DNA of 64,000 nucleotides from Sulfuracidifex tepidarius (GTDB lineage Archaea > Thermoproteota > Thermoprotei_A > Sulfolobales > Sulfolobaceae): positions 1,936,875 to 2,000,874 of the forward strand of contig NZ_AP018929.1 in the NCBI RefSeq assembly GCF_008326425.1, written 5' to 3'. This document shows, in pieces, positions 36,155 through 45,676 of this stretch. The position numbers and the translations under genes are program-made. The first letter of the stretch is position 1. Every line of letters starts with the position of its first letter. The notes under the pieces are model-generated. The model did not search any database. It was not told where the DNA came from and worked only from the letters and a program-made list of their open reading frames with translations.

Positions 36155-36395
36155 ATTTATGAGTAGTCAAATGATCCAATTTAAAAACTTATTTTAGAGG
36201 ATCTATTTAAACGCAACTAACAATAGAGAAAATTTTTCTTGTTATAAAGGAGTTTCGGTTTTATTTATAGATATGCGGACGGCATTTTAGCTATTTTTAA
36301 TAGGTTAAAATAACTTATCAGGATATTCCAGATATCTCCCTTTGAAAGATCCCCAATATAAGCTTTATTAAACACTTGCGCAATTTTGTATTAAG

Positions 36396-37496
36396 TTGAG
36401 AATTATACAGGTAGCTCCATTCTATCACCCCGTTCTAGGAGGAGTAGAAAAGGTAGTACAGAAAATTTCTGAATACATGAAGGAAAAAGGCCATGAGGTA
36501 GTCGTAGTTACATACAATAGAGACAGAGACAAAAGTAATATTTATAAAGAAAAAGAAATTATAAATGGAGTTGAGGTTATTAGGCTTCCTCCTAAGTTTA
36601 CATGGAGTCACGGTTCTTATAGTTCGCTTCTACCGAAAATAGTATCCGACCTTAACCCAGATTTAATTCATGTACATGTCTGGAGACATCCTCATGTATT
36701 TCAACTAAGTTCTATGAAAGTTCCTAAGATACTTCAACCACACTCTCCTTTTTATTCGAGAAAACAGATAGGAAAATTCACTTTTATTTACTATAAAATT
36801 GTGGATTCTTTCCTAGGTAAAGAAATGAAGAATTACAATGTTATCTCTATAACACCACTTGAGAGGGATACAATAAAGAAGAAATTTAAGGTAGATTCTG
36901 TAGTAATACCCAACGGTATTGAGGACTATTATTTCGATGTAAAAAGTAAAGGAGACGACTATTACCTTTTTTTAGGAAGGGTTAGCAGTGAAAAGAACGT
37001 TATGAAAATGCTGAAGGGTTTCGCTTTGTCGAAGGTGAGTAGGCCACTTATCATAGCTGGTCCAGACGGTGGTTTGGGGACCGAAGTGAGGTCTTTCATC
37101 CATAAAACTGGTATTAATGCGAAATATGTAGGAAGCGTTACAGAGGAAGAAAAAATAGAGCTATTAAGTAAATGCAGAGCCTTGATCAATCCCAGACCTT
37201 ATGAGGCATTTGGAATCACGTTAATTGAAGCTCAAGCTATGGGTAAGCCTTGCATGATAGTCGGACATGGAGGACAGGAATACGCTGCCCCTCCTGGGGT
37301 ATCCAGCATAAGGGGTGAAGACAATGAAGTTGATATTTCCAATTTATTTAAGCAGATAGAAAATGATGAAATTTTTGAACTATTGTCAAAAGGAGCTAGA
37401 CAGTATTCAGAGAGGTTTAGGTACAGCAAAGTTTTAGCTGAAATAGAGGAATACTACAACACTGTGGCCCAAAAAACTATAGAAAAAAATAATTAA
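36396..37496 (+). CDS. GT4-family glycosyltransferase
   Basis: A 366-residue GT-B enzyme, starting with TTG at 36396. YHPVLGGVEKVVQKISEYM is the N-terminal Gly loop, YYLFLGRVSSEKNVMKMLKG the donor-domain start, and YEAFGITLIEAQAMGKPCMI the intact EX7E motif. GGQEYAAPPG follows. The 240-base gap upstream is AT-rich with no gene. Confidence 0.87.
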   Translation: MRIIQVAPFYHPVLGGVEKVVQKISEYMKEKGHEVVVVTYNRDRDKSNIYKEKEIINGVEVIRLPPKFTWSHGSYSSLLPKIVSDLNPDLIHVHVWRHPHVFQLSSMKVPKILQPHSPFYSRKQIGKFTFIYYKIVDSFLGKEMKNYNVISITPLERDTIKKKFKVDSVVIPNGIEDYYFDVKSKGDDYYLFLGRVSSEKNVMKMLKGFALSKVSRPLIIAGPDGGLGTEVRSFIHKTGINAKYVGSVTEEEKIELLSKCRALINPRPYEAFGITLIEAQAMGKPCMIVGHGGQEYAAPPGVSSIRGEDNEVDISNLFKQIENDEIFELLSKGARQYSERFRYSKVLAEIEEYYNTVAQKTIEKNN

Positions 37497-37617
37497 CATA
37501 TTAAAAGATTTTATATGAGATATAATTTATTTTATCTAATAATTTTATAGTAATGGAATTATAGGGAAACTCTTAATAAAGTGCTAAGTTACTGTTATTT
37601 TTGAGGTACATAGATCA

Positions 37618-38580
37618 ATGGCTTCCGACAATAGCGTTACCTTGAGTATTATAGTTATTAATGTAAAGGGAAAGGAAAATCTAATGCCTCTTATAGATTC
37701 TCTCTTAAATTCCTCTTTCAAAGATTTCGAAGTCATAGTTATTGATGACGTAGAACAAAAATTTGAAGATAAAAGGATAAGACTGTTAAAAATAAATGAA
37801 GATAAAGGAATTGCTTTCTGCAGAAATCTAGGTATTAAGAATTCTGTAGGTAAATTTATTCTTTTTTTAGATAATGATACTGAAGTAGATCATGATACTC
37901 TGGAAAAGTTTATCTCATATCTAATAGAAAATCCTGATTCTGTAGTTCAACTTAAGTTAGTGAGGCCTAATCACGTGATAGACGCAACAGGTGGATTAGT
38001 AGATGATTTGGGATATCCTATAGAATTAAACAGGGACGTGGAAGAGTCTAAGATAGACAGGGAAATAGAAGTGCTTTATGCTAAGGGAGCTGCTATGGGA
38101 ATGTCTAGGAATACCTTGAATCAAATAGGACTTTTCGACGAAATTTACTTTTACGGTTACGAAGAGACCGATCTTTGTTACAGAGCGAGAAAAATGGGGA
38201 TAAAGGTGATAGCTCTTCCTTTCGGAAGGGTAATTCATAAGGAGCATGGCTCATTTTCGAAAGATAACAAGGGAAGGGAAACTAGATTAGCTCATTTTCT
38301 AGAACGCGGAAGGCTTTATTTCATATTTAAGAACTTTGACTCTATGTTTCTTTTGAAACGTGTTCCTCGCGTCTTATTCTATTTCTTTGGATCAATACTA
38401 AAGGATATATACGGAAGGAAATATCATTTGGCAAAAACTAAGATAAGGGCTTTCGCTTGGTTCGTATCAAAATTTCCTTCTATTATAGCCGAAAGGAGGA
38501 ATATTAAAGGAGTCACAGTAAACGAGAAAGAACTAATGAAACTAAGGCTTATTGTAAGGCACGGGGAGACAGTTAGTTAG
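37618..38580 (+). CDS. GT2-family glycosyltransferase (paralogue of 46935-47858)
   Basis: A 320-residue enzyme with VTLSIIVINVKGKENLMPLI at the N-terminus, FLDNDTEV (DxD) and YEETDLCYRA (acceptor ED). IDATGGLVDDLGYPIELNRD and the C-terminal DIYGRKYHL/IRAFAWF are closely matched by the gene at 46935, so the two are paralogues, probably with related sugar specificity. One hydrophobic helix near 240-255 could bind the membrane. Confidence 0.86.
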   Translation: MASDNSVTLSIIVINVKGKENLMPLIDSLLNSSFKDFEVIVIDDVEQKFEDKRIRLLKINEDKGIAFCRNLGIKNSVGKFILFLDNDTEVDHDTLEKFISYLIENPDSVVQLKLVRPNHVIDATGGLVDDLGYPIELNRDVEESKIDREIEVLYAKGAAMGMSRNTLNQIGLFDEIYFYGYEETDLCYRARKMGIKVIALPFGRVIHKEHGSFSKDNKGRETRLAHFLERGRLYFIFKNFDSMFLLKRVPRVLFYFFGSILKDIYGRKYHLAKTKIRAFAWFVSKFPSIIAERRNIKGVTVNEKELMKLRLIVRHGETVS

Positions 38581-38926
38581 ATATGTTTTCACCCAAGAGT
38601 TTCCTCTAAAAAGTTATTGTGTAGGAATTAGATAATACACTCAATAATATTATACTACATTATATAACGATTAAACTGTTGTAGCGGTGTAATTAGTCCT
38701 TTTACTCTTAAATAATACTAGCGCCCGCGAAGCGTAATGTGTTATCAAACCTTGATTTCTTTTCCTTTCCAGCGAGGAGTCTTGTTCCTTTGTTGTCTAT
38801 AAAAAGTAGGGGTATTTAAACTAGTTACTAATACAGATAATACCTGGAAATCAGTACAGATAGTAAATTATTTCAATACTCATGAATTTATAAGTTGAAG
38901 GAGCTAGTTCTATTTGGTAACTGGGA
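38581..38926. other. Gene-free 346-base spacer
   Basis: AT-rich except for one GC-rich patch near 38728-38745 (GCGCCCGCGAAGCG). No frame longer than about 40 codons and no convincing RNA gene. The last 50 bases provide the promoter for the following GT2 gene. Confidence 0.4.
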
Positions 38927-39844
38927 TTGAGCAGGACGTCTGTGGAAGACAATTTCCCTAGAGTGAGTAAAGAAGATGTAACTGTGGTTCTTTGTACTTT
39001 AAACGAGGAAGATGCTATAGGTAAGGTGATAGATGATCTTTTTTCTCATGGATACAGTAATATTCTGGTAGTAGATGGATATTCCAAAGACAGAACGAGG
39101 GAAATAGCTGAGTCTAAGGGAGTTAAGGTGGTGATGCAGATTAATTCAGGTAAAGGAGGAGCCGTTATAACTGCTATAAATAAGGTAGATACAAACTTCA
39201 TTGCGTTTATGGACGCTGACGGCACATATTCTGCCTCAGACTTGGATAGGTTGCTTTACCACGCGCCAGATTATGTGGAAGTCATAGGAAAGAGATGTAA
39301 AAGAGGAATAAGGACTCTCCATAGATTCGGAAACTGGGTTATAAATAAATTGTTTGCAATGGCTTTTTCTGAAGACGTGGGGGATGTTCTCTCAGGAATG
39401 TATATCCTTAAAACAGAAATAGCAAAGAAACTAGATCTTAGATCTAATGGCTTTGAAATAGAGGTAGAAATTGCTTCCCAGATGGCACGTTTCGGTAAAA
39501 TAGCATATGTCCCCATATCTTACGGAGAGAGAATAGGAAAGACTAAATTATCAAGTTTTAGGGATGGTTTAAAGATCGTATTGTACCTATTCAAGATGAT
39601 GAGATTCCAAAATCCCTTAGTGTTTTACGCTATAGTTGCTGGAATTTTCATTGTACCAGGCTTGATATCTTTGTCATACGCTTTCATTTTATATATTTTA
39701 ACAGGAATATATCATAATGGATACGCGTTGATGGGAGCTATATTGACAATAGTAGGCGTTCAAGGAACGCTCGTAGCTGGTTTATCCTCTATGCTGAAGA
39801 GAATAGAAAAGCTTCTCTTGACGTCAAATGTATCTGTTAAGTAG
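38927..39844 (+). CDS. Dolichol-phosphate-mannose-synthase-like GT2
   Basis: A 305-residue enzyme, starting with TTG at 38927. VTVVLCTLNEEDAIGKVIDD, VVDGYSKDRT and FMDADGTYSASDL follow the DPM1/AglJ type, and GNWVINKLFAM with the later GFEIEVEI matches the acceptor region. Two C-terminal membrane helices (LVFYAIVAGIFIVPGLISLS and GYALMGAILTIVGVQGTLVA) are present. The role is probably charging the archaeal dolichol carrier with the first or a donor sugar. Confidence 0.88.
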   Translation: MSRTSVEDNFPRVSKEDVTVVLCTLNEEDAIGKVIDDLFSHGYSNILVVDGYSKDRTREIAESKGVKVVMQINSGKGGAVITAINKVDTNFIAFMDADGTYSASDLDRLLYHAPDYVEVIGKRCKRGIRTLHRFGNWVINKLFAMAFSEDVGDVLSGMYILKTEIAKKLDLRSNGFEIEVEIASQMARFGKIAYVPISYGERIGKTKLSSFRDGLKIVLYLFKMMRFQNPLVFYAIVAGIFIVPGLISLSYAFILYILTGIYHNGYALMGAILTIVGVQGTLVAGLSSMLKRIEKLLLTSNVSVK

Positions 39845-39976
39845 AGGTATTTCTATTAAACGCCTTTCTTTTTGTCTATAAAAACATTTATAATATTGCA
39901 AAATAAAGAAAGCGACGAAAGATCTTTATAAGCACATCTGGATTAATTTTTTATTCAGAAATTGGAGGTGTTGAAT

Positions 39977-41728
39977 GTGTATATATTATTATTGATCGCT
40001 TTAGCTATATCAGGTATAACCTTACAAGAATTCTTGCTTAGAAAAGTAAATACTCCTTTAAAGTCGTTAATTCTGGTTCTGTACTCCGCTATTCTCTCTA
40101 TTGCAGGATTTTTAGTAATAATCTTTGAGACCCTCTTAAATGAGCCACTACTTGGGATATACTTGATTTCCTTCTCTTTGCCAGCATTTTTCATTGTTTA
40201 TCTAACAAATTATTTCAAATTCTTCAAGCAACCAGAGTTTCTAGGCCTTTTAGTTGTATTATTTACAGTTCTGTCTTTCGCTAGTTCAGTGTACGTACCA
40301 TCTACTTTACAGACTGTCACGGAAGATTCACCTCATTTATGCGATCCTTCTGCATATCCATTCTTTATCGATTTAAGTAATATATTACAGAATTCATCTT
40401 ATGATTCGTATAAAATAAACATTAACTTAGGTCAGGGAACAAGTGAAGCCTATCTCGTTTATGGAGAGTTCTTACTTTATCTTAACGAATCTAAAGAAGT
40501 CCAATTTTTAGCCAATCAGACAATCAGTTTATTGCATAATGGGGACCTTAAGACCGCAAATAGTTCATATTCACAAATGTTTCGCGAATATAATCTAATG
40601 ACATCTACATTGCAATCCTTAATTTACAATTCGAATCAATTGTTTGACAAACTAGGAGGTTCTTCGATCTCTACTTTCAGTTATGATTTAAATCAATTCA
40701 ACTCCAAGGTTACATCTAGGGTTTACTACGTCGAGAAAATAATGTCATTAATTCAAAATTATTCTTTTAAGTCGTACCATCCAGTGTCTGTACATCTTAG
40801 TCCAACTGTGCTAGAATTTAATAATACTGTAGAAATTAATGGGAATATCACCTCCTCTTACGGATCTCCCAATGGATCAGTAGTAATTTATGTTAACAAT
40901 ATCTCAATTCAGAGATCATTAAATAACGGAGAGTTTAGTTTCCCACTTAAGTTGACTCAGTACGTTAGAGCCCTTCCTATAACGGTAGAATACCTAGGTA
41001 ACAAAGGGTATCTTCCAAATATTAGTTCCTTCTATCTTCCTACTAATGTAGTCCTAACGAGTATGACATTTAATGTAACACCAAGGGGGAGCATCTACCC
41101 TGGTGAAACTATAACAATTCAAGGAAATGTAAGCGGAAATTTCAGGACCTTATCAGTATCATTCGATAATATAACTAGATACTTCATGGTAGGCCATAAT
41201 TATTCAATTCGTTTTGCATTACCCACTAACTTAACTAACGAAACATACTTCCTAAACGTTACCGCCTTGCCTGATGGAATGTATTCGCCTTACACTAAGA
41301 TAGTCTCCATTACGCCACACTTGTATAACATCAGCGTTACAGTTTCTTTGCCAAGCAAATGGATAGTCCCAAGTTCAATAACTTTAACGGGACACGTTTC
41401 ATATAGTTCCGCTCCGGTTGATACTAAAGTATACGTGTTTGTGGATTCGCAGAGGTATGAAGCAATAGTAAGGAATGGAGAATTTCATGTCACAATAAAA
41501 CCAAAGCTTACTCTAATATACGGGAAACAAGTGGTTATCGTGGATACAGTTCCATCTAATCTGTATTATAGACATATAGTTTCAGCTACGACTACCTTAT
41601 ACAACCCCTTCTGGTTCTTGGTAATCTTCATTATCTTACTCATATACATTGTCTTGAATAAGACGAGGAAGAAACAGGAAAAAGCTTATTTAATTGAAAA
41701 ATATGTGGGTGGCGAGGATGAACTTTAA
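39977..41728 (+). CDS. Large membrane protein with extracellular beta domains and C-terminal anchor
   Basis: About 583 residues. An SD sequence GGAGGTG (39964-39970) precedes GTG at 39977; TTG codons at 39962 and 39971 are poorer starts. About four N-terminal membrane helices are followed by an extracellular region of about 430 residues with a helical part, then three beta-sandwich-like repeats with dense N-x-S/T sequons. A last helix (FWFLVIFIILLIYIVLN) leads to a short basic cytoplasmic tail. The next ORF overlaps its end. No catalytic motif recognised; a surface scaffold or adhesin-like role is possible. Confidence 0.68.
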   Translation: MYILLLIALAISGITLQEFLLRKVNTPLKSLILVLYSAILSIAGFLVIIFETLLNEPLLGIYLISFSLPAFFIVYLTNYFKFFKQPEFLGLLVVLFTVLSFASSVYVPSTLQTVTEDSPHLCDPSAYPFFIDLSNILQNSSYDSYKININLGQGTSEAYLVYGEFLLYLNESKEVQFLANQTISLLHNGDLKTANSSYSQMFREYNLMTSTLQSLIYNSNQLFDKLGGSSISTFSYDLNQFNSKVTSRVYYVEKIMSLIQNYSFKSYHPVSVHLSPTVLEFNNTVEINGNITSSYGSPNGSVVIYVNNISIQRSLNNGEFSFPLKLTQYVRALPITVEYLGNKGYLPNISSFYLPTNVVLTSMTFNVTPRGSIYPGETITIQGNVSGNFRTLSVSFDNITRYFMVGHNYSIRFALPTNLTNETYFLNVTALPDGMYSPYTKIVSITPHLYNISVTVSLPSKWIVPSSITLTGHVSYSSAPVDTKVYVFVDSQRYEAIVRNGEFHVTIKPKLTLIYGKQVVIVDTVPSNLYYRHIVSATTTLYNPFWFLVIFIILLIYIVLNKTRKKQEKAYLIEKYVGGEDEL

Positions 41729-42356
41729 AGTAATTATTTTATCAATCTTGATAATTTTAAGTATTTTTACTCTTTTATTTGAGTTCCCAATAAATGGTTA
41801 TTTATCTCCAGGGAATAATGGGCCTTATGGTATGTCCAAGGTATTTTCTGAGCTGGGGAACTCATCTAAAACCACCATGATATACTTGGTGTTGACTCCA
41901 AGCTACAACGCGAGTTACCTATATAGCTATGTGGAAGATGGGAACACCCTTATACTAGCCGGAAACCTGACTTTCCTGAATGATCTATTGAGCAAGATGA
42001 ACGTTAGTATGTTATTAACTACAGGAATTTATGTAAATTACACATCATTTTACCAAATACCCGAGAACGTGGTAGCTTACTATCATGGGATCAGTATGGT
42101 GTTTCCAAGTCCTCACCCAATACTAGGGGGTATCCCCTTAGTCAAGTCGGGGCATTACGCGCTCATATCGCAGGAGAGGTTAGGTAAGGGCAAATTGATA
42201 GTGTTTTCTACCCCAGACTTCTTTATGAATAAATACGTTAATGCGGGATACCAGAATCTGGATTTTTTGAAGCAACAGATAGGTCGTTCTTCTATAGCAA
42301 TCAATTCCCCTCAACCATTGATAATATATATTAGAGCATATTTGGAAGGAATTTAA
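41718..42356 (+). CDS. DUF4350-like membrane-anchored protein
   Basis: About 212 residues, starting with ATG at 41718 (11 bases inside the previous gene). A single N-terminal signal-anchor (FKVIILSILIILSIFTLLFE) is followed by an extracellular alpha/beta domain: YGMSKVFSELGNSSKTTMIY, GNTLILAGN, GIPLVKSGHYA, GKGKLIVFSTPDFFMN. This order matches the DUF4350 (GATase-like) domain. Such proteins often accompany DUF4129/MoxR genes, which are absent here. Confidence 0.65.
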   Translation: MNFKVIILSILIILSIFTLLFEFPINGYLSPGNNGPYGMSKVFSELGNSSKTTMIYLVLTPSYNASYLYSYVEDGNTLILAGNLTFLNDLLSKMNVSMLLTTGIYVNYTSFYQIPENVVAYYHGISMVFPSPHPILGGIPLVKSGHYALISQERLGKGKLIVFSTPDFFMNKYVNAGYQNLDFLKQQIGRSSIAINSPQPLIIYIRAYLEGI

Positions 42357-42376
42357 AAGTTGGAACAAGCTTTTTA

Positions 42377-44164
42377 ATGAAGTCTTTCATGATTACTTAT
42401 ATGAAAACAAAGATAGTGTTTTTATCATTTATAGTATCATTTATTATATTAGTCATGGTATTGCTTTCCACGGTAAACGCGGTGTCCTATGAAGGTTATG
42501 GACTTCGGATTTACTCTCCCTACCCTTTCTATATAAATGGTAAACTAGTTTCACCGGGTACGTACTATGAAGGATTTGGTGAAGTAGTTAATCTAACCTT
42601 TCCTACATATTTTTACAAAGATTCTGTATCAAGGTGTTATTTAAATTCAATTGACCTTAATGAAAGCAATGCAGAAAGTAATACTCCTGGTGTGTTAGAG
42701 CTCTATAATTCCAGTAATTCAACTATAATTGTTCTTAATACATCAGATTTTTATGAGACCTATGTAACTCCTCGCTATTTACAGCAGTACTACGTGAACG
42801 TAACATATAATTTACAGTTACCAGAGGCCCCGATAAAGTCTGGCTGGTATGATAGCCAATTTTTATTCAATATTCATTTACCTTTGATAGAAAATATTAG
42901 CTCTAACTACAGATATTATACCTATGAAATTCTAGTTAACGGAGTACCAGAGAGTTATTTTCACGTTGGTTCACCACTTAACATAAAAATACTGTCATAT
43001 TATCAGGTATATGAAAAATTCATTAATAATATTACAGGGTATCTGAACGGGACTCTCGTAAAACTTTCTACAGGATGGTATAACTATGGAGATGATCTGA
43101 ATTTAACTTCTCCTCTGTATACTGGGGTTGGATCACGATTAATCATATGGGGAAACGAAGTCGGGAACTTCAAGTTAACATCTCCCATCACTTTCGATGA
43201 TAATGAGACGAACCAGTTTTACGTTAATTTCACCTCTCCAACTTTCATAAAATCTAATGGCCTAATCTATGAGACTACTGGTCAATGGTTTAACGAAAGC
43301 CAGAAATTTATGATTGAGAGCTCTTACCCAATAAACGCTACGTATAGATATTTCAGCGAAGGAAATTATCCTAGATATTGTGTGGGAGTTTATGGACCAA
43401 TGAATATTACTGATAAACAAGTAGTACAATATTTGCTTACGTTTCCGGTTCAGTTAGAAGTTCAGTTGTCTAATGGGACTGAAATGACGTTTTCCTCTCA
43501 ATGGATAAATGTAGGGACAACAGTTCACGTTTTACCACAGACAGCTTACGCCGATGAAGGTAAGGTGAGATACATAGTTCCTTCTCAAAACTTCTCTCGG
43601 CCCGAAGAGTTACAATATTTAAAGCAATATCTATTGAATGTACAACCATCAATAGTAGCTATGGTAAATGGGACTAACACCACCATCGGAGTAACATGGA
43701 TGAATGCAGGGACAAATGTGACTCTATACAAGGTTTATTACATCAATTCCACCACAAGGATGGTTTTGTTAAGCTCTAACACTATGAGTTTCATTGTGAA
43801 CTCTCCTATGAACATCTCCGCAGTTTATCAGCTTCAGGATCTAGTTCAAGTATACGGTAAATATTCCACAAGTATCATTTACTCCTTCAATAACTGGGAA
43901 CCATACGGTTCAACGGTTACGATACCTCCTCTCCTTAGCTATGATAAAACATTGTTCCAGTTAAATTCAACCGTTAATACCATCTTGGTGAACTCTCCTA
44001 AATTCCTAAATCTTTCCTATGATCCTTTCAACGTTACTAGTTCAAATGGTATAGTTAATAATCAATCTAATTCAAACTTCACCTTCATACTTGTTTCTGT
44101 CATTGGAATAGCTGCGATAGCAGTCCTAGTCTACACTGTACTAATAAGAAGAAATCCACAATAG
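42377..44164 (+). CDS. Secreted/anchored multi-repeat surface protein
   Basis: A 595-residue protein with an N-terminal signal helix (IVFLSFIVSFIILVMVLLST) and a C-terminal anchor (FILVSVIGIAAIAVLVYTVL). The ectodomain has at least five copies of a module of about 70-90 residues built on NGT-x(5-7)-W-x-N-x-G-T-x-V: LNGTLVKLSTGWYNYGDDLN, LSNGTEMTFSSQWINVGTTV and VNGTNTTIGVTWMNAGTNVT. The modules resemble beta domains seen next to thermopsins. Heavy N-glycosylation is predicted. Third gene of a likely operon with the two genes before it. Confidence 0.7.
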   Translation: MKSFMITYMKTKIVFLSFIVSFIILVMVLLSTVNAVSYEGYGLRIYSPYPFYINGKLVSPGTYYEGFGEVVNLTFPTYFYKDSVSRCYLNSIDLNESNAESNTPGVLELYNSSNSTIIVLNTSDFYETYVTPRYLQQYYVNVTYNLQLPEAPIKSGWYDSQFLFNIHLPLIENISSNYRYYTYEILVNGVPESYFHVGSPLNIKILSYYQVYEKFINNITGYLNGTLVKLSTGWYNYGDDLNLTSPLYTGVGSRLIIWGNEVGNFKLTSPITFDDNETNQFYVNFTSPTFIKSNGLIYETTGQWFNESQKFMIESSYPINATYRYFSEGNYPRYCVGVYGPMNITDKQVVQYLLTFPVQLEVQLSNGTEMTFSSQWINVGTTVHVLPQTAYADEGKVRYIVPSQNFSRPEELQYLKQYLLNVQPSIVAMVNGTNTTIGVTWMNAGTNVTLYKVYYINSTTRMVLLSSNTMSFIVNSPMNISAVYQLQDLVQVYGKYSTSIIYSFNNWEPYGSTVTIPPLLSYDKTLFQLNSTVNTILVNSPKFLNLSYDPFNVTSSNGIVNNQSNSNFTFILVSVIGIAAIAVLVYTVLIRRNPQ

Positions 44165-44238
44165 AATTAGCTCGTATTTTTTATTTTAAGTAAAGAATTA
44201 AGGTAAAACTTTTTATATAGATCATTTATCTTTCCTAC

Positions 44239-45285
44239 ATGAAAGCAATAATACTCCATGGAGGTCAGGGTACAAGGCTAAGACCACTCACCCACACTGG
44301 TCCGAAACAATTGATAAAGATTGGCGGGAAGCCTGTATCTCAATGGGGTCTAGAGGCGCTTTCAAAGGTAGGAATTAAGGAGTTCGGAATAGTTCTCGGA
44401 AATAATCACCCAGAAAAGGTAGTAGAATACTACGGTGACGGTTCAAAGTTTGGAGTATCAATTACTTACATCTATCAAGGAGAGGCTCTGGGTCTTGCGG
44501 ACGCAGTGAAAAAAACTGAAGATTTCGTAGGTGGAGATAACTTCATTGTTTACCTAGGAGACAACGTAATTCTAGAAGGACTAGAGGAGCTTTTAAAGTT
44601 TCAAGGCTCAGCATCTATTTTGCTCGCTCAAGTGGAGAACCCTCAACGTTTCGGAGTAGCTCAAATAAAAGATGGCAGGATAATCAGACTTGTAGAGAAA
44701 CCCAAAGAACCCATTTCAGATCTGGCCTTAGTAGGTGTATATGCGTTTACTCCAGACATATTTGACGCAATAAATAAAATAAAACCAAGTTGGAGGGGAG
44801 AGTTGGAAATTACAGACGCAATTCAGAAGCTTATAGATGAAGGTAAGAGTGTCTCTTACCATGTTATAAGAGGATGGTGGAAAGATACGGGTACACCTGA
44901 AGATCTATTGGACGCAAATCTCAAATTACTTGATAATTTCCTGGTAGAAGACAATAATGGATCTGTTGAAAATTCTAAAATACGCGGAAGAGTATATATC
45001 TCTCCGCAAGCAAAGGTGGTTAATTCCGACATTAGGGGCCCCGTTTACATAGGTAAAGGATCAGTAGTGGAGAACTCAATGATAGGTCCTTATACTTCTA
45101 TAGGTGATGAATGCAAAATTAGGGACTCTGAAGTAACAAATTCTCTGTTACTTGACAGATCAGAGGTGAGCGGGGTTCAATTAATAGATTCTATAATCGG
45201 GCAAAGCTCAAAAATATCGAAGAAAGTGTCCAGTTTCCACGGATCTCGATTCATTGTAGGCGAAAACACCGTATTGCAGTTATGA
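44239..45285 (+). CDS. Glucose-1-phosphate thymidylyltransferase-like (long RmlA type)
   Basis: A 348-residue enzyme. GGQGTRLRPLTHTGPKQLIK is the nucleotidyltransferase signature with the thymidylyltransferase-type H-T/S-x-P-K-Q. YLGDNVI is the metal-binding D, EKPKEP follows, and WWKDTGTPEDLL is typical of long RmlA. The C-terminal 100 residues form a left-handed beta-helix of hexapeptides (GPVYIGKGSVVENSMIGPYT). It would make dTDP- or UDP-activated glucose for the island. TTTTTATATAG lies about 25 bases before the ATG, giving a leaderless transcript. Confidence 0.88.
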   Translation: MKAIILHGGQGTRLRPLTHTGPKQLIKIGGKPVSQWGLEALSKVGIKEFGIVLGNNHPEKVVEYYGDGSKFGVSITYIYQGEALGLADAVKKTEDFVGGDNFIVYLGDNVILEGLEELLKFQGSASILLAQVENPQRFGVAQIKDGRIIRLVEKPKEPISDLALVGVYAFTPDIFDAINKIKPSWRGELEITDAIQKLIDEGKSVSYHVIRGWWKDTGTPEDLLDANLKLLDNFLVEDNNGSVENSKIRGRVYISPQAKVVNSDIRGPVYIGKGSVVENSMIGPYTSIGDECKIRDSEVTNSLLLDRSEVSGVQLIDSIIGQSSKISKKVSSFHGSRFIVGENTVLQL

Positions 45286-45676
45286 TGTATTTATCAATAT
45301 TCTCTAATTTTCTTTTATACTTCATCAGACCTTAAAAGTCAAGATTTTTATATTTCAGATCTTCATAGGCCTCGAGATTTTAATGCGTAGCGCAAAGAAG
45401 TCCATACGCTCCGTAGCATGGGAGGCAAATGATCTAATGTTTCGTGAGGAAGAGGGAAGCCTTAGACATCAATACTGGAGGAAGTTCTCTTGCTCTTTAA
45501 GATCTGACGAAGATATTTCTATATTGCTTATTTTGATTTGGTTACTATATCATACTTTTAAAGTCGTAAACTAATTTTTCTAAGTATATAGAGACTTAAA
45601 GTTATATATACTATTATCCCTCGTTAATGAATATGAAGATTTATAGACATGTAAGTGTTTGATAAATTGATATATA
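45286..45676. other. Gene-free 391-base spacer with promoter of the next GT4
   Basis: One 63-codon frame (45383-45574) has unconvincing composition and no Shine-Dalgarno or TATA signal; I do not accept it. A strong TATA-like AGTTATATATAC lies at about 45599-45612 and a second ATATATAATG sits at the start of the GT4 gene. Confidence 0.4.

Noticed and set aside
45383-45574. 63-codon plus-strand frame before the GT4 gene at 45677
   Set aside because: Mixed composition without any recognised motif, no Shine-Dalgarno or TATA at the right distance, and a strong promoter for the next gene lies after it.
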